From assembly GCF_014284275.1 (NCBI RefSeq), contig NZ_JACOFU010000006.1:124001-188000 (forward strand): a DNA stretch of 64,000 bases. The letters run 5' to 3'. Of the stretch, positions 8,809 through 17,386 are shown piece after piece. Position 1 is the first letter of the stretch. Each line of letters opens with the position of its first letter. The notes under the pieces are model-generated. The model searched no databases and had not been told where the DNA came from. It was given only the letters and a program-made list of their open reading frames with translations. The translations under genes were made by a program, and so were the position numbers. This stretch comes from Affinundibacterium amnicola. GTDB lineage: Bacteria > Pseudomonadota > Gammaproteobacteria > Burkholderiales > Burkholderiaceae_D.

Positions 8809-9624
8809 TTAATGTTGATGCTGGGTGACGAATAAGACCAAGAGCACACCGCAACTGACCAAGATGATTTGCGGTATGGTTTCTTTCAAGCTTGCGCGAC
8901 GCTGCATTTGCGGCATTAAATCGCTGACCGCGATATAGATGAATCCAGAAGACGCCAGTACTAATACATAAGGGATTAAAGAGCTGGCTTTCTCTAAGGT
9001 GTAGTAGCCAACAACGCCACCGAGTACCGCCATCAAACTACACAACAGATTATAAATATACGCACGTCTGCGTGAAAAACCTGCATTAAGTAAAACGATG
9101 AAGTCGCCCACTTCTTGCGGGATTTCATGCGCAATAATCGCTAATGCAGTGACCACACCCAAGCTAGGGTCGGCTAAAAATGCAGCCGCGATTAAGATAC
9201 CATCGGTGAAGTTATGCATGCCATCGCCAATTAAAATCATCCAACCAGCTTTGCCTGCTTCATGGGCATCATGTCCATGTTCATGATGATGACCATCGCC
9301 TTCGTGATGATGTGAATGACGTAGGATCGCAAATTTTTCTAATAAGAAGAAAGCCAACAAGCCGCCCAATAAGCAGGCAAACAGCGAACGTGGATCGGTG
9401 CCTGACTCAAACGCACTAGGTAAGGCATGCAATAAAGAAGTCGAGAGCATAATCCCTACCGACAAGCTCACCATGCGGTCGACTAATCTGGACAGCAAGG
9501 AAAACGAAAAGATTGCGGCAAAGCTGATACTCAGTACGCCAGCAATTGCGGTCGTTAATATGATGGAGGTAAGCGTGGAGTGAATTTTGAGCCTCAGAGC
9601 GGGAAGGGTGCAACTAAGTTGCAA
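8809..9624 (-). CDS. ZIP-family divalent metal transporter
   Basis: The inner-membrane protein (271 residues if started at TTG 9624) has about eight membrane segments. The metal-path motifs of the ZIP family are clear: GDGMHNFTDGILIAAAF in helix IV and AHEIPQEVGDFIVLLNAGF in helix V, plus a His-rich cytoplasmic loop (HSHHHEGDGHHHEHGHDAH). Zinc or a similar ion is the probable substrate. There is no ATG at the expected N-terminus: homologues would begin close to IHSTLTSIIL, so the real start may be a rare codon or the TTG at 9624. It stands alone and ends convergently with sseA. Confidence 0.9.
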   Translation of the reverse strand: MQLSCTLPALRLKIHSTLTSIILTTAIAGVLSISFAAIFSFSLLSRLVDRMVSLSVGIMLSTSLLHALPSAFESGTDPRSLFACLLGGLLAFFLLEKFAILRHSHHHEGDGHHHEHGHDAHEAGKAGWMILIGDGMHNFTDGILIAAAFLADPSLGVVTALAIIAHEIPQEVGDFIVLLNAGFSRRRAYIYNLLCSLMAVLGGVVGYYTLEKASSLIPYVLVLASSGFIYIAVSDLMPQMQRRASLKETIPQIILVSCGVLLVLFVTQHQH

Positions 9625-9704
9625 TTAGACCACAAATCGAGAGATTCTGCAATTTGTGATGCCTTCAGGCTAGCTTGTAAGCCCATCACAATCTAGTAAG
9701 AAAG

Positions 9705-10178
9705 TTAATCTTCTCGACAGCCTTTGAGTTTTTCATTGATTTTTTTTATCTCTTCTTGCCGCTTGTCGTCTTCCATGAAAATCGGTTCGCCTTGTTGATT
9801 TTCGCCAATGATCAAAGGCAAGCCATTTTCTAAGGTGATCAAACGCTTCCTATTTTGATAGCATTTTTCCCCATCGGCTCTTTGCTTGTCGCGTGCTAAA
9901 GCTGCCTGATCTTCTTTTTGTTTTTGTCTTTCTTTGAATTCGATTTCTTTTGCCCATAAACTTTGGGTCGGTTTTTTCGTCGTGGGCTGAGTACCCAGGC
10001 CGTTTGATACCGGAGTGACTTCTACTTCTTTTACGATCGTGCTGCCAATCGGACAGCGACTGGCCATAATCTTGCGACCTTGTGCATCTTTGCATTCATA
10101 AATCTGGGCTTGTGCTAGCTGTGTTAGTCCGCACAATACGATGCTCGCCAGCATATATTTTTTATATTTGAGGTACAT
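9705..10178 (-). CDS. DUF4124-domain secreted protein
   Basis: A 157-residue protein with a signal peptide (membrane segment MLASIVLCGLTQL, cleavage after AQA) followed by the DUF4124 pattern IYECKDAQGRKIMASRCPIGS, with its paired cysteines. The remainder is charged, with a Lys/Glu/Gln-rich helix around residues 75-115 that could form a coiled coil, and a C-terminal Cys. DUF4124 proteins are common periplasmic proteins of unknown function in betaproteobacteria. It is a single gene, divergent from the neighbour at 10258. Confidence 0.85.
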   Translation of the reverse strand: MYLKYKKYMLASIVLCGLTQLAQAQIYECKDAQGRKIMASRCPIGSTIVKEVEVTPVSNGLGTQPTTKKPTQSLWAKEIEFKERQKQKEDQAALARDKQRADGEKCYQNRKRLITLENGLPLIIGENQQGEPIFMEDDKRQEEIKKINEKLKGCRED

Positions 10179-10257
10179 AGGGTATTCTCTCGTCAGATAT
10201 GAATTGCCATGTTAGCAGGCGATGAAAAGCCAGCGTTTCTTGTTTTTGGAATTGAAT

Positions 10258-10761
10258 ATGAATGATAGTCTGAAATACCAACAAGTGATGTGTGATTTTA
10301 TTGAGAATTTAGGAATCTCGGTGATTCATAAGCGCCTGACGCATGAGACTTTTTTACCCGGCTTAGATTTAGGGCCGAATTGCATTTATCTTGATCCCGA
10401 AAAGCTGTTATATCCGGGCGATCTATTGCATGAAGCGGGGCATTTAGCGGTAACGACAGCCGCGCAGCGAGTAGCTGTTGGCAGTGATGCACTAGAACTG
10501 CCTTGGCCCACAGATGGCGAAGAAATTGCTGCGGTCTTATGGTCGTATGCGGCAGCCCGTCACCTAGGCGTTCCGCTCGATGTGGTGTTTCACCCCAATG
10601 GCTATAAAAATGATGCGAATTGGCTTATTGATAGCTTTAGACAAGGTCAATTTGTCGGCTTGCCTCTATTGCAGTGGATGGGTTTATGTTTTGATGAAAG
10701 CAACGCTGCCTTGCATCAAACGCAGCCATTTCCGGTGATGCAAAAATGGCTGCGTGATTAG
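10258..10761 (+). CDS. Hypothetical protein with HEAGH zincin-like motif
   Basis: About 167 residues; I do not recognise a named family. The central segment LLHEAGHLAVTTAAQR carries an HExxH motif in a hydrophobic helix, as in minimal metallopeptidases. The preceding segment GPNCIYLDPEKLLYPGD is like the strand that leads into the zinc helix in ImmA/IrrE-like proteins. Downstream, GEEIAAVLWSYAAARHLG supplies a Glu that could be a third ligand. No signal peptide, so it is cytoplasmic. I prefer the ATG at 10258 with GGAA six bases upstream; an ATG at 10222 is also in frame. Confidence 0.75.
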   Translation: MNDSLKYQQVMCDFIENLGISVIHKRLTHETFLPGLDLGPNCIYLDPEKLLYPGDLLHEAGHLAVTTAAQRVAVGSDALELPWPTDGEEIAAVLWSYAAARHLGVPLDVVFHPNGYKNDANWLIDSFRQGQFVGLPLLQWMGLCFDESNAALHQTQPFPVMQKWLRD

Positions 10762-10775
10762 TGAGCGTTGATAAT

Positions 10776-11258
10776 CTAAGGTTTTAATAACTGCAAAATA
10801 TCTTCGCGGATTTCTAATGGCGTGGTTTGCGGTGCATAGCGTTTGAAGACGCTTCCATCACGTTGAATCAGAAATTTTGTGAAATTCCACTTGATCATTT
10901 CGGTGCCCATCACGCCAGGCGCATGACTTTTTAGATATTGAAATAAGGGATGCGCATTGTCACCATTCACATCGACTTTTTCAAACATCGGAAAGCTCAC
11001 ACCATAGTTTTTCTCACAGAAAGCGCCGATGTCATTGGCATCACCGGGCTCTTGCTGACCAAATTGATTGCAGGGAAATCCTAATACGCTGAAACCCTGT
11101 GCCTGAAATTCTTTATAGAGCGCTTCCAAACCCTTGTATTGCGGCGTATAGCCGCAATCACTGGCGGTATTGACGACTAGCACGACTTGTCCTGCATACT
11201 CCATTAGATCAGCATTGTCGCCATTCAGACGTTTGGCATGAAATCCTAGTGCGCTCAT
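10776..11258 (-). CDS. Glutathione peroxidase (Cys-type)
   Basis: A thioredoxin-fold peroxidase of 160 residues with the standard tetrad: Cys35 in ASDCGYTPQY, Gln in FPCNQFGQQEPG, Trp and Asn in KWNFTKFL. It lacks an export signal, so it acts in the cytoplasm, reducing hydroperoxides with thioredoxin or glutathione. Its ATG overlaps the pilU stop by four bases, so it is the promoter-distal gene after pilU. Confidence 0.93.
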   Translation of the reverse strand: MSALGFHAKRLNGDNADLMEYAGQVVLVVNTASDCGYTPQYKGLEALYKEFQAQGFSVLGFPCNQFGQQEPGDANDIGAFCEKNYGVSFPMFEKVDVNGDNAHPLFQYLKSHAPGVMGTEMIKWNFTKFLIQRDGSVFKRYAPQTTPLEIREDILQLLKP

Positions 11259-12391
11259 ACGATGCCCAGATGTTGTGTGCCAGCTGAAAGATCTCGATTG
11301 CTGGCATCTTTGCCACGCAGTTTAATCGCTAAACGTAACTCATTGACTGAGTCGGCATTGCGTAAAGCATCTTCATAAGTGATCAAATCAGCTTCGTGCA
11401 AATCGAACAGCGATTTATCAAAGGTAATCATGCCGAGTTCTTCAGATTTCTTCATGATCTCTTTGATTTCATGCACATCTCCCTTAAAAATCAAATCCGA
11501 AATCAATGGTGTATTGAGCATAATTTCAATCGCCGCAATTCGGCCTTTTTTACCGCGCAAGGGCACCAAACGCTGTGAAATCACGGCTTTTAAGTTCAAA
11601 GATAGATCCATCAATAATTGCGGACGACGTTCTTCGGGGAAGAAGTTAATCATACGATCCAAAGCTTGATTCGCACTATTCGCATGCAGTGTGGCTAAGC
11701 ACAAGTGACCGGTTTCAGCAAAGGCAATTGCCAGATCCATCGTTTCGCGTGAACGGATTTCACCAATCTGAATCACATCAGGTGCCTGACGTAGGGTATT
11801 TTTTAAAGCGACTTCCCAATCATCGGTGTCGATACCAATTTCACGTTGTGTAATGATGCAATTGCCATGTGGGTGCACATACTCAATCGGGTCTTCAATG
11901 GTGATGATGTGACCGTAACTATTCGCGTTACGATGACCGACCATTGCCGCCAAAGTGGTCGATTTACCAGAACCAGTTGCGCCGACCATGATCACCAAGC
12001 CGCGTTTAGTCATGCCGATTTCTTTGAGTTGATTCGGTAGACCTAACTCTTCAAACGTAGGAATCGCTGAGGTAATCGTCCGCAACACCATGCCAACCCG
12101 ACCTTGTTGTAAAAAGGCGGAAACACGGAAACGTCCCAGCCCCGGTGGGTTGATTGCGAAGTTACATTCTTTCGTCGATTCAAATTCAGATGCTTGTCTA
12201 TCGTTCATGATAGCGCGTGCTAAATCGACGGTATGCGCTGGTGATAACACTTGATTTGAGACGGGTGTTACCTTGCCATCAATTTTGAAAGCTGGTGGGA
12301 ATTCAGCGGTAATAAAAAGATCTGAACCATTTTTGCTCAACATCAGTTTGAGCAAATCGTTCATAAACTTGGTGGCCTGGTCGCGTTCCAT
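11255..12391 (-). CDS. pilU: Type IV pilus retraction-associated ATPase PilU
   Basis: PilU is a PilT paralogue that supports pilus retraction and twitching. It has 378 residues; Walker A is VGATGSGKSTT, the Asp box and Walker B region reads IQIGEIRSRETMDLAIAFAETGHLCLATLHAN, and the N-terminus MERDQATKFMNDLLKLMLSKNGSDLF is the usual PilU beginning. The C-terminal extension beyond PilT length also fits. It follows pilT on the same strand with a 52-base gap, the order seen in pseudomonads and betaproteobacteria. Confidence 0.96.
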   Translation of the reverse strand: MERDQATKFMNDLLKLMLSKNGSDLFITAEFPPAFKIDGKVTPVSNQVLSPAHTVDLARAIMNDRQASEFESTKECNFAINPPGLGRFRVSAFLQQGRVGMVLRTITSAIPTFEELGLPNQLKEIGMTKRGLVIMVGATGSGKSTTLAAMVGHRNANSYGHIITIEDPIEYVHPHGNCIITQREIGIDTDDWEVALKNTLRQAPDVIQIGEIRSRETMDLAIAFAETGHLCLATLHANSANQALDRMINFFPEERRPQLLMDLSLNLKAVISQRLVPLRGKKGRIAAIEIMLNTPLISDLIFKGDVHEIKEIMKKSEELGMITFDKSLFDLHEADLITYEDALRNADSVNELRLAIKLRGKDASNRDLSAGTQHLGIV

Positions 12392-12443
12392 GAAACTTCC
12401 TTTTTCGATGTTTATTTATTGTGAATTGATTTTTGGGGCGGCA

Positions 12444-13487
12444 TCAGCCAGGGAAGTTTTCCGGGATTTTCGCAGCTGCTCGGGCCGTCGCAGCTGAAAT
12501 AACGTTACGGCGTAATAAATCCGATAAATTTTGATCCAATGTTTGCATGCCAACATTACTACCTGTTTGAATCGCAGAATACATTTGAGCGATTTTCGCT
12601 TCACGAATTAAGTTACGAATCGCAGGAGTACCCACCATAATTTCATGAGCAGCTACGCGACCAGAGCCGTCTTTGGTTTTTAATAAAGTTTGCGAAATAA
12701 CAGCCTGTAAGGATTCGGATAACATAGACCTCACCATTTCTTTTTCTTCCGCCGGGAAAACGTCAACAATACGATCAATGGTTTTTGCGGCAGAGGAGGT
12801 ATGGAGCGTTCCAAATACTAAGTGACCTGTTTCTGCGGCAGTTAATGCCAGTCGAATAGTTTCCAAATCACGTAATTCACCAACCAGAATCACGTCTGGA
12901 TCTTCACGCAAAGCAGAGCGTAAAGCATTTGAAAAAGAATGTGTGTGTGGACCAACTTCACGTTGATTAATCAGACATTTTTTAGAGTCATGGACAAATT
13001 CAATTGGATCCTCAACGGTTAGAATATGTCCGTACTCACTTTCATTGACGTGATTTACCATGCCAGCCAATGTAGTTGATTTACCGGAGCCAGTCGGTCC
13101 GGTTACCAGCACTAAGCCACGTGCTTTTAGTGCAAATTCAGCAAAGCACTTCGGCGCATTGAGTTGTTCCAGTGTCAGAATCTTTGATGGAATGGTACGC
13201 ATAACCGCTGCGGCGCCACGTTCTTGATTAAACGCGTTAACACGGAAACGCGCCAGACCCGGAATCGCGAAAGAAAAGTCACACTCCAGATTTTCTTCAA
13301 AATGTTTGCGCTGACCATCATTCATGATGTCGTAAATCAGCGCATGCACATCTTTGTGTTCTAATGGCGGTAAATTAATCCGGCGCACATCGCCGTGTAC
13401 GCGGATCATTGGCGGTAGGCCGGAAGATAGATGCAAATCGGATGCGTTATTCTTAACTGAGAATGCGAGAAGTTCTGAGATATCCAT
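12444..13487 (-). CDS. pilT: Type IV pilus retraction ATPase PilT
   Basis: PilT is the hexameric cytoplasmic ATPase that depolymerises pili for twitching motility. The 347-residue sequence begins MDISELLAFSVKNNASDLHLSSG and has Walker A TGPTGSGKSTT, Asp/Walker B block REDPDVILVGELRDLETIRLALTAAETGHLVFGTLHT, and the ATPase-core segments expected. It is transcribed divergently from yggS. pilM-Q and the pilin genes are not in this window. Confidence 0.97.
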   Translation of the reverse strand: MDISELLAFSVKNNASDLHLSSGLPPMIRVHGDVRRINLPPLEHKDVHALIYDIMNDGQRKHFEENLECDFSFAIPGLARFRVNAFNQERGAAAVMRTIPSKILTLEQLNAPKCFAEFALKARGLVLVTGPTGSGKSTTLAGMVNHVNESEYGHILTVEDPIEFVHDSKKCLINQREVGPHTHSFSNALRSALREDPDVILVGELRDLETIRLALTAAETGHLVFGTLHTSSAAKTIDRIVDVFPAEEKEMVRSMLSESLQAVISQTLLKTKDGSGRVAAHEIMVGTPAIRNLIREAKIAQMYSAIQTGSNVGMQTLDQNLSDLLRRNVISAATARAAAKIPENFPG

Positions 13488-13567
13488 TTATAATCCGATA
13501 CGAAATAATTGAAGGTGTGTTGATGTTGTTGTGTGAATCATGCAATCCACATACCTGAGTGATTCAT

Positions 13568-13595
13568 TTGACTGCTGCCTGATATTCTTTAATGC
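13568..13595 (+). promoter_or_regulatory. Candidate promoter for yggS-proC
   Basis: TTGACT at 13568-13573 and TAATGC at 13590-13595 are separated by 16 bases in the 126-base gap between divergent pilT and yggS, 18 bases before the yggS ATG. Spacing and -35 match sigma-70; the -10 is imperfect. Confidence 0.35.
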
Positions 13596-13613
13596 TGTTT
13601 TACGTCCTTGATT

Positions 13614-14330
13614 ATGTCCTCAATCCCCCAAAACTTGCAAGCCGTGCATGAGGCAATTGCACTAAGTGCAGCTCGCTATGACAGGAATCCAACTGAAATT
13701 GCCTTATTGGCAGTATCTAAAACCTTTGGTGCAGAACAGGTACTACAAGCCTGGCAGGCTGGACAGCGTGCATTTGGTGAAAATTATGTGCAAGAAGGTG
13801 TCGATAAAATTGCAGAAGTTCGACGCTTGTTAGCAGATGATGGCGGCGCTGAACAATTAGTCTGGCATTTTATCGGACCAATTCAAAGCAATAAAACACG
13901 TCAGATTGCGGAAAATTTCTCATGGGTGCATTCGATCGACAGAGAAAAAATCGCAACACGTTTATCTGAGCAACGTCCGTCAAGCGCGGGAAAGTTACAA
14001 GTCTGTTTGCAAGTGAATATCAGCGGTGAAGCGAGTAAGAGTGGCGTGACGCCAGATCAAGTGGACTCATTGGCAAAACATGTCGTTCAGTTGCCGAATT
14101 TATGTTTGCGTGGTCTGATGTGCGTGCCAGAGGCAAGCGAAGACGAAGCTGTGCAAAGACAGGCATTTCGTCAGTTAGCGGTGTTGCAGCGACAATTACA
14201 GACACAAGGAATTGCGGTGGATACTTTGTCGATGGGGATGAGCGCGGATATGCAGGCGGCAATCGCGGAAGGCAGCACCATAGTTCGAATTGGCAGTGCA
14301 ATTTTTGGGAAGCGAGATTATGCAGTCTAG
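13614..14330 (+). CDS. yggS: YggS/PipY-family PLP-homeostasis protein
   Basis: A cytoplasmic pyridoxal-phosphate-binding protein (238 residues from ATG 13614) with the alanine-racemase-like barrel but no known catalytic role; the family affects vitamin B6 and amino-acid balance. Motifs are IALLAVSKTFGAEQV with the PLP Lys, FGENYVQE, WHFIGPIQSNKTR and LSMGMSADMQAAIAEGSTIVRIGSAIFG. The TTG at 13608 gives a two-residue longer frame but ATG is preferred. It overlaps proC by 11 bases, a conserved pairing in many bacteria. Confidence 0.95.
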   Translation: MSSIPQNLQAVHEAIALSAARYDRNPTEIALLAVSKTFGAEQVLQAWQAGQRAFGENYVQEGVDKIAEVRRLLADDGGAEQLVWHFIGPIQSNKTRQIAENFSWVHSIDREKIATRLSEQRPSSAGKLQVCLQVNISGEASKSGVTPDQVDSLAKHVVQLPNLCLRGLMCVPEASEDEAVQRQAFRQLAVLQRQLQTQGIAVDTLSMGMSADMQAAIAEGSTIVRIGSAIFGKRDYAV

Positions 14331-15144
14331 TTTGCGAATAGCTTTTATCGGTGGCGGCAATATGGCCAGTGCCATGATCAGTGGTTTGGTCAAACAAGTC
14401 GCATCACCTGCACAGATTTATGTGATTGATGTCAATGCAGAAAATTTGCAAAATCTGTCTGATCGTTATCGGGTCAGTACCAGCAGTGTAATGGATGCGC
14501 GATTGCTAGAGATGGATGTCATTGTGCTGGCAGTGAAGCCACAGCAATTGCATGCGGTGGCTGCGAGTTTGCGTGTTTTTGTAAAAACGCAGTTGATTTT
14601 GTCCGTGGCAGCAGGCATTCGAGCCGCTGATTTGTCACGCTGGTTAGGCGGTCATAGCAAGATTGTCAGGGCGATGCCTAATACTCCCGCTATGATCGGT
14701 CTTGGCATGACAGGACTGTATGCCATGGATGCAGTGATAGACGAAGAACGGAAATTGGCAGAGACGATGATGCAAGCCGTCGGCGACAGTTTGTGGGTTG
14801 ATAATGAATCGATGATAGATGCCGTGACTGCGGTATCTGGTAGCGGTCCGGCATATGTATTTTATTTTATCGAAGCAATGCAAGAAGCTGCGATGCAACT
14901 GGGTTTTGACGCAAGCCAGGCGCGCCAATTAGCCTTATCCACCTTCAACGGTGCAGCGCAGCTAGCGAAACAATCAGAAGAGCCAGTGTCAAGCTTACGT
15001 GAACGCGTCACGTCGAAAGGCGGAACAACTTATGCTGCCTTGTGTAGTATGGACGATAGCGCAGTTAAAGCCGCGATTCATCAAGCAGTACAAGCTGCAG
15101 CGCTACGCGGTAAAGAATTGGGTGACGAGTTTGGACGACATTAA
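14320..15144 (+). CDS. proC: Pyrroline-5-carboxylate reductase ProC
   Basis: ProC makes proline from pyrroline-5-carboxylate using NAD(P)H. The 274-residue product starts IAFIGGGNMASAMISGL, the Rossmann dinucleotide motif, and ends with the C-terminal P5C signature RERVTSKGGTTYAAL. The middle block VRAMPNTPAMIGLGMTGL is also typical. I chose the ATG at 14320, which overlaps the end of yggS; the frame is open from 14290. Confidence 0.97.
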   Translation: MQSSLRIAFIGGGNMASAMISGLVKQVASPAQIYVIDVNAENLQNLSDRYRVSTSSVMDARLLEMDVIVLAVKPQQLHAVAASLRVFVKTQLILSVAAGIRAADLSRWLGGHSKIVRAMPNTPAMIGLGMTGLYAMDAVIDEERKLAETMMQAVGDSLWVDNESMIDAVTAVSGSGPAYVFYFIEAMQEAAMQLGFDASQARQLALSTFNGAAQLAKQSEEPVSSLRERVTSKGGTTYAALCSMDDSAVKAAIHQAVQAAALRGKELGDEFGRH

Positions 15145-15213
15145 TTGGCGACGATGCCGTGCTCTTAGAATGACCCGCATCAACGACCTTACCACAGCAA
15201 GGATTTGCAGCTT

Positions 15214-16068
15214 ATGAAAACACCTAAGCGCTTACAGCCCTTAGTCGATGAAGGAATGATCGATGAAGTCTTGCGTCAATTGATGAGTGGCAAAGAGGCG
15301 ACCGTCTTTGTAGTGCGTTGCGGTGATCAGATACGCTGCGCCAAAATGTATAAAGAAGCTGGACAGCGTAGCTTCAAACAGGCCGCTGCTTATCAAGAAG
15401 GGCGCACGGTGAAAAACAGCCGACAAGCGCGTGCTATGCAAAAAGGTTCTAAGTATGGTCGCAAGATGCAGGAAGAGGTTTGGCAAAATGCCGAGGTTGA
15501 TGCGCTGTATAAATTAGCCGATGCTGGGGTGCGAGTGCCAACACCGTACATCTGTTTTGAAGGCGTCTTGCTGATGGATCTGGTCAGTACGGCTGATGGT
15601 CAAGTCGCACCGCGTTTGAATGATGTTAGTCTGAGTTATGCGCAAGCTTTGGTGTACCACGAAGAGTTGATTCAGCAAGTGGTTTTGATGTTATGTGCTG
15701 GCATTATTCATGGTGACTTATCTGAATTCAATATTCTTTTGAATGAACAAGGCCCAGTGATTATTGACTTGCCACAAGCAATTAATGCTGCTGGCAATAT
15801 GGGTGCGGCAGCCATGTTGTACCGTGATGTGGATAATCTGAAAAACTACTTTAGTCAGTTCGCGCCAGAGTTAGCTAAGACGCAGTATGGTAAAGAAATC
15901 TGGAATCTTTACGTCGCAGGTTTATTACGACCTGATACCGTGTTGACTGGCATCGTGGCGGAAGACAAACGTCCTGTGGATGTGGGCGCGGTGATAGAAG
16001 AAATCGAATTGGCCCGCATGGAAGCAGAGGAAGAAGCGCAACGACGTTTGGCGAATTCTACTTTGTAG
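15214..16068 (+). CDS. RIO-type serine/threonine protein kinase
   Basis: A 284-residue atypical protein kinase of the RIO family. Evidence: the ATP-loop region LMSGKEATVFVVRCGDQIRCAKMYK, catalytic loop IIHGDLSEFNILL and metal-binding DLPQA (RIO enzymes use D-x-x-Q in place of DFG). In archaea and eukaryotes RIO kinases act in ribosome maturation; bacterial RIO proteins are less studied. The start ATG 15214 has AAGGA ten bases upstream; a TTG at 15205 is in frame. It follows proC by 69 bases on the same strand. Confidence 0.9.
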   Translation: MKTPKRLQPLVDEGMIDEVLRQLMSGKEATVFVVRCGDQIRCAKMYKEAGQRSFKQAAAYQEGRTVKNSRQARAMQKGSKYGRKMQEEVWQNAEVDALYKLADAGVRVPTPYICFEGVLLMDLVSTADGQVAPRLNDVSLSYAQALVYHEELIQQVVLMLCAGIIHGDLSEFNILLNEQGPVIIDLPQAINAAGNMGAAAMLYRDVDNLKNYFSQFAPELAKTQYGKEIWNLYVAGLLRPDTVLTGIVAEDKRPVDVGAVIEEIELARMEAEEEAQRRLANSTL

Positions 16069-16087
16069 TAGATTCGATTGCATCCTA

Positions 16088-16438
16088 CTATTGTGGTTCA
16101 TTAGTGCCAGTTTTCCAACGTCGCAGCAATGGAATTAAGGGCATCAGCACTGGTGCAAGTCTGAGCCATAAACGCCAACTGGATACGCCAGTTTTCAATA
16201 ACCACAAAATACGTTTGGGTTTGATGATCGTGAGCCCGGCAGCCAGTGCTGCGATTAAGATCGGTGATGCGCGAAGTGCTTTTGCGGTGCGCAGGCCAAG
16301 TTCGATGAATCGCAAATCATGCTGTAATTGTGCGCTTTGCCAAATCAGTTCTTGCCTTTGCTGATGACAACGCTCAACTAATGCCAAGCGTTTGGCTTGT
16401 AACTGTTGCTGACGGTTGCCTAGAGCAATTTTTGGCAT
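16088..16438 (-). CDS. YqjK-like small membrane-associated protein
   Basis: 116 residues: a polar, Gln/Arg-rich N-terminal helix (residues 5-50) then two hydrophobic segments (SPILIAALAAGLTII and LWLRLAPVLMPLIPLL). Size, layout and place directly behind YqjE- and YqjD-type genes suggest the YqjK group, known only as part of the yqjCDEK envelope-stress cluster in enterobacteria. Function is unknown. It starts three bases after the upstream gene ends. Confidence 0.7.
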   Translation of the reverse strand: MPKIALGNRQQQLQAKRLALVERCHQQRQELIWQSAQLQHDLRFIELGLRTAKALRASPILIAALAAGLTIIKPKRILWLLKTGVSSWRLWLRLAPVLMPLIPLLRRWKTGTNEPQ

Positions 16439-16441
16439 CGC

Positions 16442-16879
16442 TTAAAAGCCCTCGTTATCTTCAGCAGACTTGTTTCTCTTGGACGCAGCTTGAATAGAAT
16501 CCTGTGCTAGGTTTGCTGAGCTTTGGCGTAGCGTTTGCAAATCGTTTTGTAGCTCGTTCAAACTTGCGCTGAATAAGCGTGGTTTGTTTTTTATCGCTGA
16601 TTTAAGATAAAGCACGATAGACAAAGTGGCGACTCCAAATAGCGCGATCAAACCACATAAAGCCAATTCACGGTGGCTATCCCAAAACAGAATCAGCACC
16701 AATAGAATGATGAGTAAGATGCTCACGATACCGCAAAACAGGACAAGCAAAGATAGAAGAAGATAGCCAGCATAGCGGCCAAATTCTTCTTCGATTTCGA
16801 CCGAGGCCAATTCTAATCGCGTGTGTAGCGTCTCAATTAGACTGGTACCCAGTCGAACGATGGAATCCGTGATTGCCAT
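16442..16879 (-). CDS. YqjE / phage-holin-family membrane protein
   Basis: 145 residues with two adjacent membrane helices (YLLLSLLVLFCGIVSILLIILLVLILFW and LALCGLIALFGVATLSIVLYL) between a helical amphipathic N-terminus and a polar Lys-rich tail. This is the pattern of the so-called holin superfamily III / YqjE proteins, which are inner-membrane proteins and not lysis factors as far as known. Five bases separate it from the DUF883 gene upstream, so the three genes form one operon. Confidence 0.8.
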   Translation of the reverse strand: MAITDSIVRLGTSLIETLHTRLELASVEIEEEFGRYAGYLLLSLLVLFCGIVSILLIILLVLILFWDSHRELALCGLIALFGVATLSIVLYLKSAIKNKPRLFSASLNELQNDLQTLRQSSANLAQDSIQAASKRNKSAEDNEGF

Positions 16880-16884
16880 CTGGT

Positions 16885-17196
16885 TTATTTATTTCTGGCG
16901 ATGAGTAAGCCTACCAATAAGCCGACACCAGCAGCGATCCCCGCCGTTTTCCAAGGGTTATCATGGACATAGGCATCGGTGGCGTGCGCCGCGTCTTTGG
17001 TTTTTTGTACGACGACTTCTTCAATCCGGTGGATTTCTTGTTTGGCGTTTTTCAAGGTCGCTTCGAGTTTATCTTTGGCACTTTGAAAACCATCACCCGC
17101 TTGTTGTTCTGAATTCTTAATCAGTTCTTCGGCGTCTTTCAGAACTTGTGTGAGTTCGCGCATCAGGTTGGCTTTGTGTTGATCGGCTGAATTCAT
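16885..17196 (-). CDS. DUF883/ElaB/YqjD-family inner-membrane-anchored protein
   Basis: 103 residues from the ATG at 17196, which has AAAGGGA at the proper spacing (the frame also contains a TTG at 17214). A long charged helical region (residues 5-70) is followed by the family C-terminus NPWKTAGIAAGVGLLVGLLIARNK, one tail-anchor helix. In E. coli YqjD binds ribosomes at the membrane in stationary phase; the same role here is inference. First gene of the yqjDEK-like operon. Confidence 0.88.
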   Translation of the reverse strand: MNSADQHKANLMRELTQVLKDAEELIKNSEQQAGDGFQSAKDKLEATLKNAKQEIHRIEEVVVQKTKDAAHATDAYVHDNPWKTAGIAAGVGLLVGLLIARNK

Positions 17197-17292
17197 GGTA
17201 TTTCCCTTTTTCAAAATGAGCTAACAAAGAACATAGAGTAGAACAAGAACAAAGTACATCGAAAATCAGTCTAGAACTAAAAGCAGGTTTTG

Positions 17293-17310
17293 TTTTGCGT
17301 TAGCGCAAAA
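17293..17310. repeat. Short hairpin between ubiA and the DUF883 operon
   Basis: TTTTGCG (17293-17299) pairs with CGCAAAA (17304-17310) over a TTAG loop, 77 bases downstream of ubiA. There is no T-run on the minus strand, so termination is uncertain. Confidence 0.4.
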
Positions 17311-17386
17311 TAGTGGCATTTATATTGATATTGATGGCGACATTGATTGTGAAATTGAATAGGAACAAGCTAGGCGATGATTTCAC

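Noticed and set aside
16442-16879. Phage holin, hence a prophage
   Set aside because: The name reflects a membrane-protein superfamily; neighbours are the chromosomal DUF883/YqjK genes and no phage genes occur.
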